Notes under the pieces: generated by a model | Told to the model about the DNA's origin: nothing | The model's database searches: none | The model's input: the letters and a program-made list of their open reading frames with translations, nothing else | Shown here: piece by piece, positions 33,381 to 42,121 of the stretch | How positions within the stretch are numbered: the first letter of the stretch is position 1 | Layout: each line of letters begins with the position of its first letter | NCBI RefSeq assembly: GCF_015645445.1 | Contig: NZ_JADOGI010000049.1 | Span: 1 to 54,882, forward strand | Length of the DNA stretch: 54,882 nucleotides | From: Nonomuraea cypriaca | Lineage (GTDB): Bacteria > Actinomycetota > Actinomycetes > Streptosporangiales > Streptosporangiaceae | Reading direction: 5' to 3' | Program-made: the position numbers and the translations under genes

Positions 33381-34592
33381 ATGGCTGACCAAAAGACACT
33401 CGCCGAGCCCAGCGGCGACACACCGTATCGCCGGATGCAGCGCCCCATGGAGGGCCGCCTGCTCGGTGGCGTGGCCCAGGGGCTGGCGACGCAGATCTCG
33501 CTTGACCCCGTGGTGGTCAGGCTGATGTTCGTGCTGCTCAGCGTCGTCGTTGACGGGGTCGGCATGGTGGCTTACGCCGTGCTGTGGATGGTCACGCCGC
33601 GGCAGCCGTACCAGGGGCAGCCGCCGCAGCGGGACTGGAGCCAGCTCGCCGCGTTCACCGCGATCGGGGTGGCGCTGTCCGCGTTCGGGTGGCTCACGGG
33701 GGCGTCGCAGGGCGGCATCGGCATGTTGCCGTTCGCCGTGGGCGGCATCGGCGCGCTCATCCTCTGGCAGCAGGCCGATCCTGAACGCCGCCGCAACTGG
33801 GTGAGCGGCGCCGCGCTCAGCATCAGGAAGAATCGCGTACGCACGATGCTCGGCGTCGTGCTGGTCGTCGTCGGCGCCATCGGCTTCCTCGCCGCCGAGG
33901 GCGAACTGGCCCAGGCCGGCCAGAGCCTGCTGTTCACCGTGGTGGTCGTCGGCGGCCTGGCGGTCGTCGCCGCGCCCTGGCTGGCCGGACTGTGGAAAGA
34001 GCTGCAACTGGAGCGGCGCGAGCGCATCAGGCAGGAGGAGCGCGCCGAGGTGGCCGCCATGGTGCACGACTCGGTGCTGCACACGCTCACCCTGATCCAG
34101 CGGGTCGCGCACGACCAGCGCGAGGTCACCCGCCTGGCCCGCTCCCAGGAGCGTGAGCTGCGCAACTGGCTCTACCAGCCCGCCCAGGACGCCGACGTCT
34201 CGCTCGCCGCCGCCGTACGCAGGATCGCGGCGGAGGAGGAGGACGCGCACGGCGTGCCCATCGAGGTCGTCTGCGTCGGCGACATCGGCCTGGACTCGGC
34301 GGGCAAGCTCGCCGCCACCTTGAAGGCCTCCCGGCAGGCGATGGTCAACGCGGCCAAATACTCTGAGAGTCCATCTATTTCCGTCTACGCGGAAGTAGAG
34401 GGTGAAGAAGTCACGATTTTCGTGAAGGATCGTGGCAAGGGGTTCGATCTCGAGGCGGTGCCGCTCGACAGGATGGGGATCAGGGAGTCCATCATCGGCA
34501 GAATGGAACGTCACGGCGGCACGGCCCGGGTCCGCACCTCGCTCGGAGAGGGCACGGAAGTGATGTTGACGATGAAGGTGGAGAAGGCATGA
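33381..34592 (+). CDS. PspC-domain sensor histidine kinase
   Basis: A 403-residue kinase. An N-terminal PspC domain (LLGGVAQGLATQISLDPVVV) is followed by about five membrane helices up to residue 210. A short dimerisation region has the H-box MVHDSVLHTLTLIQR, and a C-terminal HATPase domain carries NAAKYSES and VKDRGKGFDLEAVP. It is a NarL/DesK-type kinase and should phosphorylate the regulator encoded next, which overlaps it by four bases. The layout matches the PspC-kinase/LuxR pairs of streptomycetes (MacS/MacR type), though orthology is not shown here. The start at ATG 33381 lacks a strong ribosome site. Confidence 0.85.
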   Translation: MADQKTLAEPSGDTPYRRMQRPMEGRLLGGVAQGLATQISLDPVVVRLMFVLLSVVVDGVGMVAYAVLWMVTPRQPYQGQPPQRDWSQLAAFTAIGVALSAFGWLTGASQGGIGMLPFAVGGIGALILWQQADPERRRNWVSGAALSIRKNRVRTMLGVVLVVVGAIGFLAAEGELAQAGQSLLFTVVVVGGLAVVAAPWLAGLWKELQLERRERIRQEERAEVAAMVHDSVLHTLTLIQRVAHDQREVTRLARSQERELRNWLYQPAQDADVSLAAAVRRIAAEEEDAHGVPIEVVCVGDIGLDSAGKLAATLKASRQAMVNAAKYSESPSISVYAEVEGEEVTIFVKDRGKGFDLEAVPLDRMGIRESIIGRMERHGGTARVRTSLGEGTEVMLTMKVEKA

Positions 34593-35221
34593 CGCGCGTA
34601 CTGATCGTCGACGATCACCGGCTGTTCCGGTCCGGCGTACGCGCCGAGCTGGGCGACTCGATCGAGGTCGTGGGCGAGGCCGAGGACGTGGATACGGCCG
34701 TCAAGGCGATCGCCGAACACCAGCCCGACGTGGTCCTGCTGGACGTGCACATGCCCGGCGGCGGTGGCCAGGAGGTCCTGCGCCGCGTCCTGGGCGCCGG
34801 CTCCCAGGTGCGTTTCCTGGCCCTGTCGGTCTCCGACGCCGCCGAGGACGTCATCGGCGTGATCAGGGGCGGGGCGCGCGGTTACGTCACCAAGAACATC
34901 AGCGGCAAGGAGCTGACCGATGCCATCCGGCGGGTGGCCGAGGGCGACGCGGTCTTCTCGCCGCGGCTGGCCGGCTTCGTCCTGGACGCGTTCGCGTCCT
35001 CAGAGGCGCCGTCGATCGATCCGGAGCTCGACTCGCTGACGCAGCGGGAGCGCGAGGTGCTGCGGTTGATCGCCCGCGGGTACGCGTACAAGGAGATCGC
35101 CAAGGAGCTGTTCATCTCGGTCAAGACGGTGGAGACGCACGTCTCGTCCGTCCTGCGCAAGCTCCAGCTCTCCAACCGCCACGAGCTCTCCCGCTGGGCC
35201 ACCGCCCGCCGCCTGGTCTGA
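34589..35221 (+). CDS. NarL/LuxR-type response regulator
   Basis: The 210-residue protein has a receiver domain (VLIVDDHRLFRSG; phosphoacceptor Asp52 in LLDVHMP; Lys in YVTKNIS) and a C-terminal LuxR helix-turn-helix (LTQREREVLRLIARGYAYKE through KTVETHVSSVLRKLQLSNRH). Its ATG overlaps the kinase stop (ATGA). Direct targets are not visible; autoregulation of the divergent PspC genes would be the first expectation. Confidence 0.93.
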   Translation: MTRVLIVDDHRLFRSGVRAELGDSIEVVGEAEDVDTAVKAIAEHQPDVVLLDVHMPGGGGQEVLRRVLGAGSQVRFLALSVSDAAEDVIGVIRGGARGYVTKNISGKELTDAIRRVAEGDAVFSPRLAGFVLDAFASSEAPSIDPELDSLTQREREVLRLIARGYAYKEIAKELFISVKTVETHVSSVLRKLQLSNRHELSRWATARRLV

Positions 35222-35248
35222 CCGCACGGCTGGGGGCGAGCGGCTCGA

Positions 35249-37501
35249 TCAGAGCTTTTCGAGCGGCGCGTACGCCAGCAGCAGCGTCTTCTCCCCGCCA
35301 CTACCGAAGTCGATCTTGACTTTGGTCTTCTCGGCCACCCCGTCCACGGCCACCACCGTGCCCAGCCCGAACGCGTCGTGCGAGACCCGGTCGCCGGGCG
35401 TGAGCGAGGGCACCGTGCGCCCGCCACCGCTCTTCGGCGCCGGCCGGGCGGCGGGCTCCCGCCGGGTGGCCGCGCTCCAGGCCGACTTCTCCGGATCGGT
35501 ACGCCAGTCGACGAGCTGCCCGGGGACCTCGTTCACGAACCGCGAAGCCGGGTTGAACGACGGCGACCCCCACGAGCTGCGCACAGCCGCCCGCGTGAGG
35601 TAGAGCCGCTGCTGCGCCCTGGTGATCCCCACGTAGGCCAGCCGCCGCTCCTCCTCCAGCTCCTTGGGCTCGCCCAGTGACCGGATGTGCGGAAAGACCC
35701 CGTCCTCCATCGCCGTGAGGAAGACGACGGGGAACTCCAGGCCCTTGGCCGTGTGCAGGGTCATCAGCGTGACGACCCCCTGCCCGCCGTCCGCGTCGGG
35801 GATCTGGTCGGCGTCGGCCACCAGCGACACCTGCTCAAGGAACTCCACCAGCGTCCCCTCCGGATTGGCCTCCTCGAACTCGGATGCGACGGAGATGAGC
35901 TCGTTGAGGTTTTCCAGCCGGGACTCGTCCTGCGGATCCTCCGACGCCTCCAACTCGGCGCGGTAGCCGGTGGCCACCAGCACCTCCTCGGCCAGCGCCG
36001 ACGGCGGCATGCCCGCGGCCTTGGCGATCAGCTCCTCCAGCATGGCGACGAACTCGTGCACGGCGTTGAGCGAGCGCGTCGCCATGCCATACGCCTCGTC
36101 GGCCCGGCGCAGCGCGTCCCAGAACGAGATCCGCTCCCGCGACGACAGCGCCTCGATCGTCGCCTCGGCGCGCTCGCCGATGCCGCGCTTGGGCACGTTG
36201 AGAATGCGCCGCAGCGACACCACGTCGGCCGGGTTGGCCAGCACCCGCAGGTAGGCCAGCAGGTCCTTGACCTCCTTGCGCTCGTAGAAGCGCACACCCC
36301 CGACCACCTTGTACGGCAGCCCGGTGCGGATGAAGATCTCCTCGAACACGCGCGAGGCGGCGTTGGTCCGGTAGAAGACCGCGACGTCGCCGGGCTTGAC
36401 GTCCTCCTCGTCGCTGAGCCTGTCGACCTCCTGCGCCACGAACATGGCCTCGTCGTGCTCGTTGTCCGCGACGTATCCCACGATCTTGGGGCCGTCACCC
36501 TGGTCGGACCAGAGGTTCTTCGGCTTGCGCGACTCGTTGCGCGAGATGACGGCGTTGGCGGCGGCCAGAATGTTCTGAGTGGAGCGGTAGTTCTGCTCCA
36601 GCAGGATGGTCCTGGCGTCGGGGTAGTCGCGCTCGAACTCCAGGATGTTGCGGATCGTCGCGCCGCGGAACGCGTAGATGGACTGGTCGGCGTCGCCCAC
36701 CACGCACAGCTCCGACTGGTCGGCCCCGGCGCGCACCACGTCGCCGTCCGCCGTGCGCAACTCGGGATGCCCCACCAGCTCCCTGATCAGGATGTATTGC
36801 GCGTGGTTGGTGTCCTGGTATTCGTCGACCAGCACATGCCTGAACCGCATCCGGTAGTGCTCGGCCACCTCGGGGAAGAGCTGGAACAACGTCACCGTGT
36901 TCATGATGATGTCGTCGAAGTCCATCGCGCCGGCCTCGGTCAGCTTGAGCTGATAGGCCTTGTACGCCTGCGCGAGCGTCTTCTCCAGATGCGAGCCCGC
37001 CTTGTCGATCGCGGTCTCGTAGTCGATCAGCTCGTTCTTGAAGTTGCTGACCTGCGCGGAGAAGGATCGCGGCGGATAGCGCTTCGGATCGAGGTCCATC
37101 TCCCTGCAGACCATCGCCATGAGCCGCTGCGAGTCGGCCTGGTCGTAGATCGAGAAGCTGGACGGGAACCCCAGCCGCTTGGCCTCCCGCCGCAGGATCC
37201 GCATGCACGCGCTGTGGAACGTCATCACCCACATCGCCTTGGAACGCGGCCCGACCAGCTTGTCGATGCGGTCCTTCATCTCGCGCGCGGCCTTGTTGGT
37301 GAAGGTGATCGCCAGGATCTCGCCCGGATGCACCTTGCGCTCGGCCAGCAGGTAGGCGATGCGATGGGTGAGCACCCGCGTCTTCCCTGATCCTGCCCCC
37401 GCCACGATGAGCAGCGGGCTGCCATGATGGATCACGGCCTCGCGCTGCTGTGGGTTGAGACCGTCGAGCAAGGGGTGGTCAACAGAGACTTGGGTCGGCA
37501 C
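35249..37501 (-). CDS. pcrA: ATP-dependent DNA helicase PcrA/UvrD
   Basis: A 750-residue SF1A helicase that unwinds DNA 3'-5' in repair and replication restart. It shows Walker A AGAGSGKT (34-41), motif Ia ITFTNKAAREMK, motif II VDEYQDTNHAQY, motif III GDADQSIYAFRGA, motif IV EQNYRST, motif V TLHTAKGLEFPVVF and motif VI VGITRAQQRLYL. The last 70 residues form a Tudor-like end (TPGDRVSHDAFGLGTVVAVDG) seen in actinobacterial PcrA. The GTG start at 37499-37501 is weakly supported by an upstream AGGT. It converges on the response regulator with 27 bp between. Confidence 0.95.
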   Translation of the reverse strand: MPTQVSVDHPLLDGLNPQQREAVIHHGSPLLIVAGAGSGKTRVLTHRIAYLLAERKVHPGEILAITFTNKAAREMKDRIDKLVGPRSKAMWVMTFHSACMRILRREAKRLGFPSSFSIYDQADSQRLMAMVCREMDLDPKRYPPRSFSAQVSNFKNELIDYETAIDKAGSHLEKTLAQAYKAYQLKLTEAGAMDFDDIIMNTVTLFQLFPEVAEHYRMRFRHVLVDEYQDTNHAQYILIRELVGHPELRTADGDVVRAGADQSELCVVGDADQSIYAFRGATIRNILEFERDYPDARTILLEQNYRSTQNILAAANAVISRNESRKPKNLWSDQGDGPKIVGYVADNEHDEAMFVAQEVDRLSDEEDVKPGDVAVFYRTNAASRVFEEIFIRTGLPYKVVGGVRFYERKEVKDLLAYLRVLANPADVVSLRRILNVPKRGIGERAEATIEALSSRERISFWDALRRADEAYGMATRSLNAVHEFVAMLEELIAKAAGMPPSALAEEVLVATGYRAELEASEDPQDESRLENLNELISVASEFEEANPEGTLVEFLEQVSLVADADQIPDADGGQGVVTLMTLHTAKGLEFPVVFLTAMEDGVFPHIRSLGEPKELEEERRLAYVGITRAQQRLYLTRAAVRSSWGSPSFNPASRFVNEVPGQLVDWRTDPEKSAWSAATRREPAARPAPKSGGGRTVPSLTPGDRVSHDAFGLGTVVAVDGVAEKTKVKIDFGSGGEKTLLLAYAPLEKL

Positions 37502-37597
37502 CTACCTAGGTTATGACCCTCCACCGACAAACGGCGCCCGGAATGCCATCGACGGGGCACCGGTTGTGTTCCACGGATGGTCCAGAAAAGGGGAGAC

Positions 37598-38317
37598 ATG
37601 CTGCCGGAAGCCGAGATCAACCGCGTACTCGTCGTGACCGCTCACCCGGACGACGCCGATTTCGCATCTGCGGGGAGCGTGGCGCTGTTCGTCGACAGGG
37701 GTGTGGAGGTCACGTACCTGCTGGCCACGGATGGTGACGCGGGGGGTAACGAGCGCACTCTCGACAACTCCGGCATGGCCGCGCTCCGCCGGACCGAGCA
37801 GCTGGCCGCCGCCAAGGCGGTCGGCGTGACGGACGTCCGATTCCTCGGCTACTCGGATGGCCAGGTGGTCCCCTCGCTCGATCTGCGGCGCGACATCGCC
37901 CGGGTGATCCGCCAGGTCAGGCCGGACCTGGTCATCACGCACCACCCCGACCGCAACTACGTGTTCGTCGCCCCCAGCCATCCCGACCACCGCGCCGTGG
38001 GCGGCGCCGCCCTGGACGCCGTCTACCCCGACGCCCGCAACCCGTACGCCTTCCCTGAGCTGGTCGAGGAGGAGGGTCTGGAGGCGTGGACCGTACGCGA
38101 GGTGTGGCTGAACGGCGGCTCCACCCCCAACCACTGGGTGGACATCACCGACGCCATGGACCGCAAGCTCGCGGCCTTGCAGTCGCATGTGAGCCAGGTG
38201 TCACACAACGAGGGCTTCGCGGAATTCGTCAAATCCCGCTTCGCGGCCTGGGCCGAACAGGCCGGCTTCCCCAAGGGCCACTATGCAGAGGGCTTCCAGG
38301 TCGTCCCCACGGCCTGA
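37598..38317 (+). CDS. PIG-L family deacetylase
   Basis: The 239-residue protein is a zinc-dependent N-deacetylase of the LmbE/PIG-L family, with the metal motif AHPDD at 15-19 and HPDH later (SHPDHRAVGGAA). Relatives include MshB of mycothiol synthesis and enzymes acting on GlcNAc conjugates. This one matches the general group rather than MshB specifically. I chose the ATG at 37598, preceded by GGGGAGAC; an ATG at 37577 is possible. It is divergent from pcrA. Confidence 0.85.
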   Translation: MLPEAEINRVLVVTAHPDDADFASAGSVALFVDRGVEVTYLLATDGDAGGNERTLDNSGMAALRRTEQLAAAKAVGVTDVRFLGYSDGQVVPSLDLRRDIARVIRQVRPDLVITHHPDRNYVFVAPSHPDHRAVGGAALDAVYPDARNPYAFPELVEEEGLEAWTVREVWLNGGSTPNHWVDITDAMDRKLAALQSHVSQVSHNEGFAEFVKSRFAAWAEQAGFPKGHYAEGFQVVPTA

Positions 38318-38394
38318 GCCGGTCAGGGGGCCCGAGTCGGTTTGAGTACGGGCCCGAGCAGACCAGGCACGGGCCTGAGCCGGTCAGGGCACGG
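38311..38394. repeat. 21-22 bp tandem repeat at the PIG-L gene end
   Basis: Four degenerate units begin at about 38311, 38330, 38351 and 38372, with core GGCCYGAGCCGGTCAGG. The first contains the last codon and TGA stop of the deacetylase. The first and fourth are nearly identical over 18 bases. Confidence 0.75.
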
Positions 38395-38489
38395 AACCGG
38401 GCGGCACCACCCAGAGCGACGGCTGCCCGGTGACCTCCATCGACAGCAGGCGCAAGCCCGCACGCAGATGAGGCAGACCACGCCCGTGG

Positions 38490-38702
38490 CTACCACGCAT
38501 CCTTCGTGATCTCCGGATCCAGCAGATCGGTGTTGTCCCGGGTGCGCCAGAACTCGAACGCTTCGATCGCGCTGGCTCTTTCCTCGTCTCTGTCGACGAC
38601 CGCCTGCAGCGCGGCGCGAACCGTCTCCTCAATGGTGGGCGCCCCCAGTCGCTGCTGCGCGGCTTCCAGGAGCCCCTTGTCGATATCGACCACCAAGCGC
38701 AT
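38490..38702 (-). CDS. VapB-type antitoxin, no toxin partner seen
   Basis: A 70-residue protein beginning MRLVVDIDKGLLEAAQQRLG, with TIEETVRAALQAVV, as in VapB antitoxins: a ribbon-helix-helix DNA-binding start and a C-terminal tail (FEFWRTRDNTDLLDPEI) that would clasp a PIN-domain toxin. The ATG at 38700-38702 has a strong GGGAGGT upstream. No PIN-domain gene follows: the next 170 bp hold only repeats and no ORF of that size. It is therefore an orphan, either a regulator on its own or the remnant of a pair. Confidence 0.78.
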   Translation of the reverse strand: MRLVVDIDKGLLEAAQQRLGAPTIEETVRAALQAVVDRDEERASAIEAFEFWRTRDNTDLLDPEITKDAW

Positions 38703-38712
38703 ACAACCTCCC

Positions 38713-38741
38713 GTATATCAGAATTCGTGGTCTTGATATAC
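38713..38741. promoter_or_regulatory. Palindromic operator upstream of the VapB gene
   Basis: GTATATCA (38713-38720) and TGATATAC (38734-38741) form a perfect inverted repeat with a 13-bp spacer; the half-site centres are 21 bp apart, two turns of the helix. It lies 11-39 bases upstream of the antitoxin ATG and overlaps the GGGAGG approach and any -10 box (TATATC). This is the layout of an autoregulatory ribbon-helix-helix operator. Confidence 0.75.
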
Positions 38742-38919
38742 GCACTTCCCAAGCCGGTACTGAGTCCGGGATGTGCGTCCCGGCGAAGTTAGAGCATCGA
38801 AACGATATTTCTCTGGAACGCTCCATGATCGGGTGGCGGATCTTCGCCCGGCTTGTAAGGATCCTCATCCCCGGGAGGATTCGAGCGTCGGCCCACAGGA
38901 CGGATGCGGCGTGTGGTGC

Positions 38920-39603
38920 TTATTTGCGCTTGGCGGCGATGCGGGCGAAGAGGTAGCCGAGGGAGTTGGTGGCCAGGTGCAGCATGGCCGGGGTCAGGAG
39001 GCCGTTGCGGCGGCGTAGCTCGCAGAACAGCACCCCGGCCGCCGCCGTGGACACCACGCTCCCAGCCACGACCCGCGCGGTGTCGAGGTGGCCGGGGGAC
39101 TCGCCCGCCGTCAGGGAGCCGAGCGCGGGGTTGGCGCGGGCCATGTCGATGGCCGGCAGGATGTGCCAGAGCCCGAACAGGGTCGAGGAGACCGCCGTGG
39201 CGGCGGCCGTACCGTGGTGACGGCGCAGCATGGCGTACAGGGCTCCTCTGAACCCCACCTCCTCCAGCAGGACCGTGCCCAGCGGGACCTGGACGAGGGC
39301 CTCCTCCAGCACGCGGGCGCGCGAGAGCGACAGGGCGCGCTCGTCGTGGAAGAGCGGCCTGGTGCGCGGCATCGCGATGCCGACGGTGTAGACGGCGGCC
39401 ACTGCCGCCGCCAGCGCTCCGCCCGCGACGGCACCGCGACGGCCGTGCTCGAACCCGATCTCCTCCCACGACAGGCCGGACCTGCGCGCCATCGCGACTA
39501 ACGCGCCCGTCGCGGCGGCGGAGGTCAAGGGCCCGAGGCGGGGGGCGATCTTGTTGTTCATGATGTTGGCGGCGGCGAGGATGGCGATCGACCGAAGCAG
39601 CAC
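38920..39603 (-). CDS. CPBP-family intramembrane metalloprotease
   Basis: The 227-residue membrane protein carries the CPBP (CAAX protease-like) motifs: EEVGFR (114-119, motif EExxxR), FGLWH (143-147, motif FxxxH) and a late HLATNS. Members cleave prenylated or bacteriocin-related peptides, or work in immunity; the substrate here is unknown. The GTG start at 39601-39603 has only AAGG immediately before it. The transposon ends a few bases upstream, so its original promoter may have been displaced. Confidence 0.82.
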   Translation of the reverse strand: MLLRSIAILAAANIMNNKIAPRLGPLTSAAATGALVAMARRSGLSWEEIGFEHGRRGAVAGGALAAAVAAVYTVGIAMPRTRPLFHDERALSLSRARVLEEALVQVPLGTVLLEEVGFRGALYAMLRRHHGTAAATAVSSTLFGLWHILPAIDMARANPALGSLTAGESPGHLDTARVVAGSVVSTAAAGVLFCELRRRNGLLTPAMLHLATNSLGYLFARIAAKRK

Positions 39604-39634
39604 CCTTGCAGGCTACGTCCCACACCGTTCCTAA

Positions 39635-41275
39635 TCAGTGATCAGAAGTGAGTCTTGGACCCATGTCCCGGCACTGCGCGCATCCCGAACGGTTGTGGAT
39701 GCACTGGTCTCCCGCGTTCCTTGATTCCTCCGTCCGGGCACGTGCATCGTGTGCGCGGTCCGTGACGGGGCGGCGGGTTTCCTCACGCCCTCGGTCACCG
39801 ATATCGGCCTGGACAGTCCGATGCCCACGACGATCGCTCTGGCCGTCGTGGGGCGGTGCCGTCCGTCGCCGTATCGGGTGTCCGAGGGCGCGTCGTCCGA
39901 TCGCGATGCTTGCCGCATCGTGTCGGGTGGTGGTGCGGCGGGGCGCGGCGATGGGTTTCTGCCAGTGCTGTGCACCCCACTGTGAGGTGTAGGCCGGATC
40001 AACGGCCACGATGGACAGGTCCATCTCGGCGGCCATAGAGACGAGTCGCGCCTTGAGGTTGCCGGTGGGGATGCCGGAGATGAGGTGCCGGAACCGCTTG
40101 TTGCGGCCGTGCTTTTCCCGGGTCTTCTCGGTGGTGAAGTCCAGGTCCTCGATTCCGATGGCGGCCACGCCGGCACGCTTGGCCCAGTGCAGGAGGCGGG
40201 TGATGGCGTGCCGGATCTGCGCGTCGCGATGGGTGGCGGTGCCGGAGAGGTCGTAGGAGAAGCGGTGCGGGTCGCCGGTCGGGTTGCCGTGCCGATCGAG
40301 CCGGTAGGCGGCGAAGTGGTCGGCGTTGGTGTCCACGCCGATCATGCCGTTGGCCCGCGCTGTCTCCAGCAGGATCGTCGTGACGACAGGGCGTTGCCAG
40401 GAGGCGGTCAGGTACCAGCGACCGCGCTGCACGTCGTAGTGGATGCGGTAGGCCATGGCCCGGTTGGCGTTGATGCGGTCGGCCCATTCTTCGCCCCGGT
40501 GGGCGAAGGCGACGCGGGCCGTCAGGACATATCGGCCGTGCGTGGTGTTGGCCAGATGGGCATACGGCGCCGGGAGTTTGATGCTGACCTCGCCGTCGGG
40601 TGTGACGCGGATGGTCTCGTTGCCGTACCGCTTGCCGGACTCGCCGTCAGCGGCGAAGAACCAGCGCTCCGCCTCCCAGCGCTCCCGCCACTCTTGCTCG
40701 GTGAGCTGCGCCTTTTCGAGATTGTGGCGCTTGTTGAGCAGCCGTTTCCCGCCGCGCACCACATGCACGACCCCGGCCTTTTGGTCGGCGCGCTCCCGCT
40801 CCAGCCGGTCGGTCAGCGTCGCCAGGCGGCGGGACTTGTGGAACCACTCGTGTTCGCTGCGGTATCCGCCCGGGGCCCGCTTGCTGCCCTTGTCTCCGAT
40901 GGGCAGGGACAGGCGGTGCATCAGGGTGCGAGCACCGGCCTCAAGGCCCTGGATGTGGGCGAACTGGCAGCGCCGGGCCAGCGCCCACTGATCGTGGGTG
41001 GCCTTCGTGATCGACCCGGCCCAACGGGAGGACGACTGCTTCGTCAGGTCCCGTTTGCGGGCCGCCCACGTGTCGGTGGAGTGCTCCAAGCCGTCCGCGC
41101 AACGCTGCTTGAGGTCACGGGAGGCCAGCGAGCCCAGGTGCCTGCCCACCGCGCGGAGAACCTTCTCGTCCCCGGGTGTGAGGTTCTTCAGGCGGTCGCG
41201 TATCGCCACACCGGACGGCCCGAGCGCCACGAACGGCGGATCGATGGCGCGGAGCTTCTTCTTCTGCTCACTCAT
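39635..41275 (-). CDS. tnpB: TnpB RNA-guided nuclease-like protein
   Basis: A 546-residue TnpB, longer than the usual 350-450. The RuvC residues are Asp315 (GVDTNADHF), Glu376 (AIGIEDLDF) and Asp453 (TRHDAASIAIG), all in place. The usual CxxC pairs of the zinc knuckle between the last two motifs are missing; the sequence there is YTSQWGAQHWQ (429-439), as in some actinobacterial TnpBs. The C-terminal 75 residues (after about 470) are basic and low in order; that DNA may double as the guide RNA scaffold, which in TnpB elements overlaps the 3' end. The ATG at 41273-41275 overlaps the recombinase gene. TnpB nucleases keep transposons in place by cutting the empty donor site. Confidence 0.88.
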   Translation of the reverse strand: MSEQKKKLRAIDPPFVALGPSGVAIRDRLKNLTPGDEKVLRAVGRHLGSLASRDLKQRCADGLEHSTDTWAARKRDLTKQSSSRWAGSITKATHDQWALARRCQFAHIQGLEAGARTLMHRLSLPIGDKGSKRAPGGYRSEHEWFHKSRRLATLTDRLERERADQKAGVVHVVRGGKRLLNKRHNLEKAQLTEQEWRERWEAERWFFAADGESGKRYGNETIRVTPDGEVSIKLPAPYAHLANTTHGRYVLTARVAFAHRGEEWADRINANRAMAYRIHYDVQRGRWYLTASWQRPVVTTILLETARANGMIGVDTNADHFAAYRLDRHGNPTGDPHRFSYDLSGTATHRDAQIRHAITRLLHWAKRAGVAAIGIEDLDFTTEKTREKHGRNKRFRHLISGIPTGNLKARLVSMAAEMDLSIVAVDPAYTSQWGAQHWQKPIAAPRRTTTRHDAASIAIGRRALGHPIRRRTAPPHDGQSDRRGHRTVQADIGDRGREETRRPVTDRAHDARARTEESRNAGDQCIHNRSGCAQCRDMGPRLTSDH

Positions 41276-41846
41276 CGGCAGCCGCCGCTTCCAGGGCCTT
41301 CTTCGCCCGGTGCTTCGCCGAGCGGCGACCGTACAGGCGGGCGCAGAACGAGGTCAGCACCTCAACCATGTCCCGCACGAGGTCGTCTTCGACTTCACCG
41401 TCATCAAGGACGACAAGACGACGACCGGCGGCTTCGAGGGCGGCTTCGACGAGTTCGGTGTTCATCCGGCCCAGCCGGTCGCGGTGCTCGACCACCACGG
41501 TCGTCACCTTCGAATCGGCCAGCAGGCGACGGGCCTTCGTGCGCCCGCCGTTCATACCGGAGGCGATCTCGAACTCGATACGGACGACCGTGTGCCCTGC
41601 CTTCGCTGCCCACTGGGACAGTCGGGCGACCTGGCGTTCCAGGTCCGCCTTCTGATCGTGGGAGGAGACGCGGGCATACAGACCCACGCCTCCGGTCACG
41701 GACGGTGAGGTGTTCGCATCGATGTTGACCAGGATCGTGCGTGGCCCCACTCGCTCCGCAGGGACCGGCAACGTGCCCTCACGGAACCAGCGGTACGCGG
41801 TGCGGGGAGCAATTCCCTGCGCTCGTGCCCATTCCGTCAGGTTCAT
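41268..41846 (-). CDS. tnpA: IS607-family serine recombinase (TnpA)
   Basis: The 192-residue protein has an N-terminal MerR-like helix-turn-helix (NLTEWARAQGIAPRTAYRWF) and a small serine recombinase domain with the active-site block YARVSSHDQK (57-66, catalytic Ser61). VVEHRDRLGR and ARLYGRRSAKHRAKKA follow at the C-terminus. It catalyses excision and insertion of the element. The start is the ATG at 41844-41846; four more codons upstream are open. No ribosome site is obvious. Confidence 0.9.
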   Translation of the reverse strand: MNLTEWARAQGIAPRTAYRWFREGTLPVPAERVGPRTILVNIDANTSPSVTGGVGLYARVSSHDQKADLERQVARLSQWAAKAGHTVVRIEFEIASGMNGGRTKARRLLADSKVTTVVVEHRDRLGRMNTELVEAALEAAGRRLVVLDDGEVEDDLVRDMVEVLTSFCARLYGRRSAKHRAKKALEAAAADE

Positions 41847-42089
41847 AGACCAGAACACTACACCACTCTTGAACAGCGATGGTCACTCATGAACACTAAA
41901 TCGGCAGCAGTTACCAACCCCGCCCCACCGCCATCCCTCAAGGACGCCGGGAGCCGACGGCGCGAAGACATCGAGCGCGGGGTGTCAGGGGGCAGGACGC
42001 CGAGCACCGGCGTCACGAACGAAGTCGCCGAGCGTGGTGCATTCATTGCGCGCCAGGAACGACGAGTGCGGGCGAGGTGCCGGGCCCGG

Positions 42090-42117
42090 CCCGGCGTGTT
42101 GTGGGCAACACGCCGGG
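42090..42117 (-). terminator. 12-bp stem hairpin after the WhiB gene
   Basis: CCCGGCGTGTTG, a four-base loop and CAACACGCCGGG form a perfect stem starting five bases past the WhiB stop. There is no T-run. It also shields the WhiB gene from the neighbouring insertion element. Confidence 0.75.
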
Positions 42118-42121
42118 CGGG

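Larger units (their letters stand above)
39610..41898 (-). mobile_element. IS607-type insertion element
   Basis: Contains a serine recombinase and a TnpB overlapping by eight bases, the hallmark of IS607. Ends are estimated: the right end lies between the TnpB stop (39635) and the CPBP start, and the left end is near the GAACA repeats at 41853, 41871 and 41891 (18 and 20 bp apart), which may be recombinase sites. IS607 elements have no terminal inverted repeats and make no target duplication, so the borders cannot be fixed by eye. Confidence 0.75.

Noticed and set aside
38384..38489. Possible VapC remnant after the antitoxin
   Set aside because: The short open frame shows no PIN-domain acidic residues and overlaps the tandem repeat of the PIG-L gene end.
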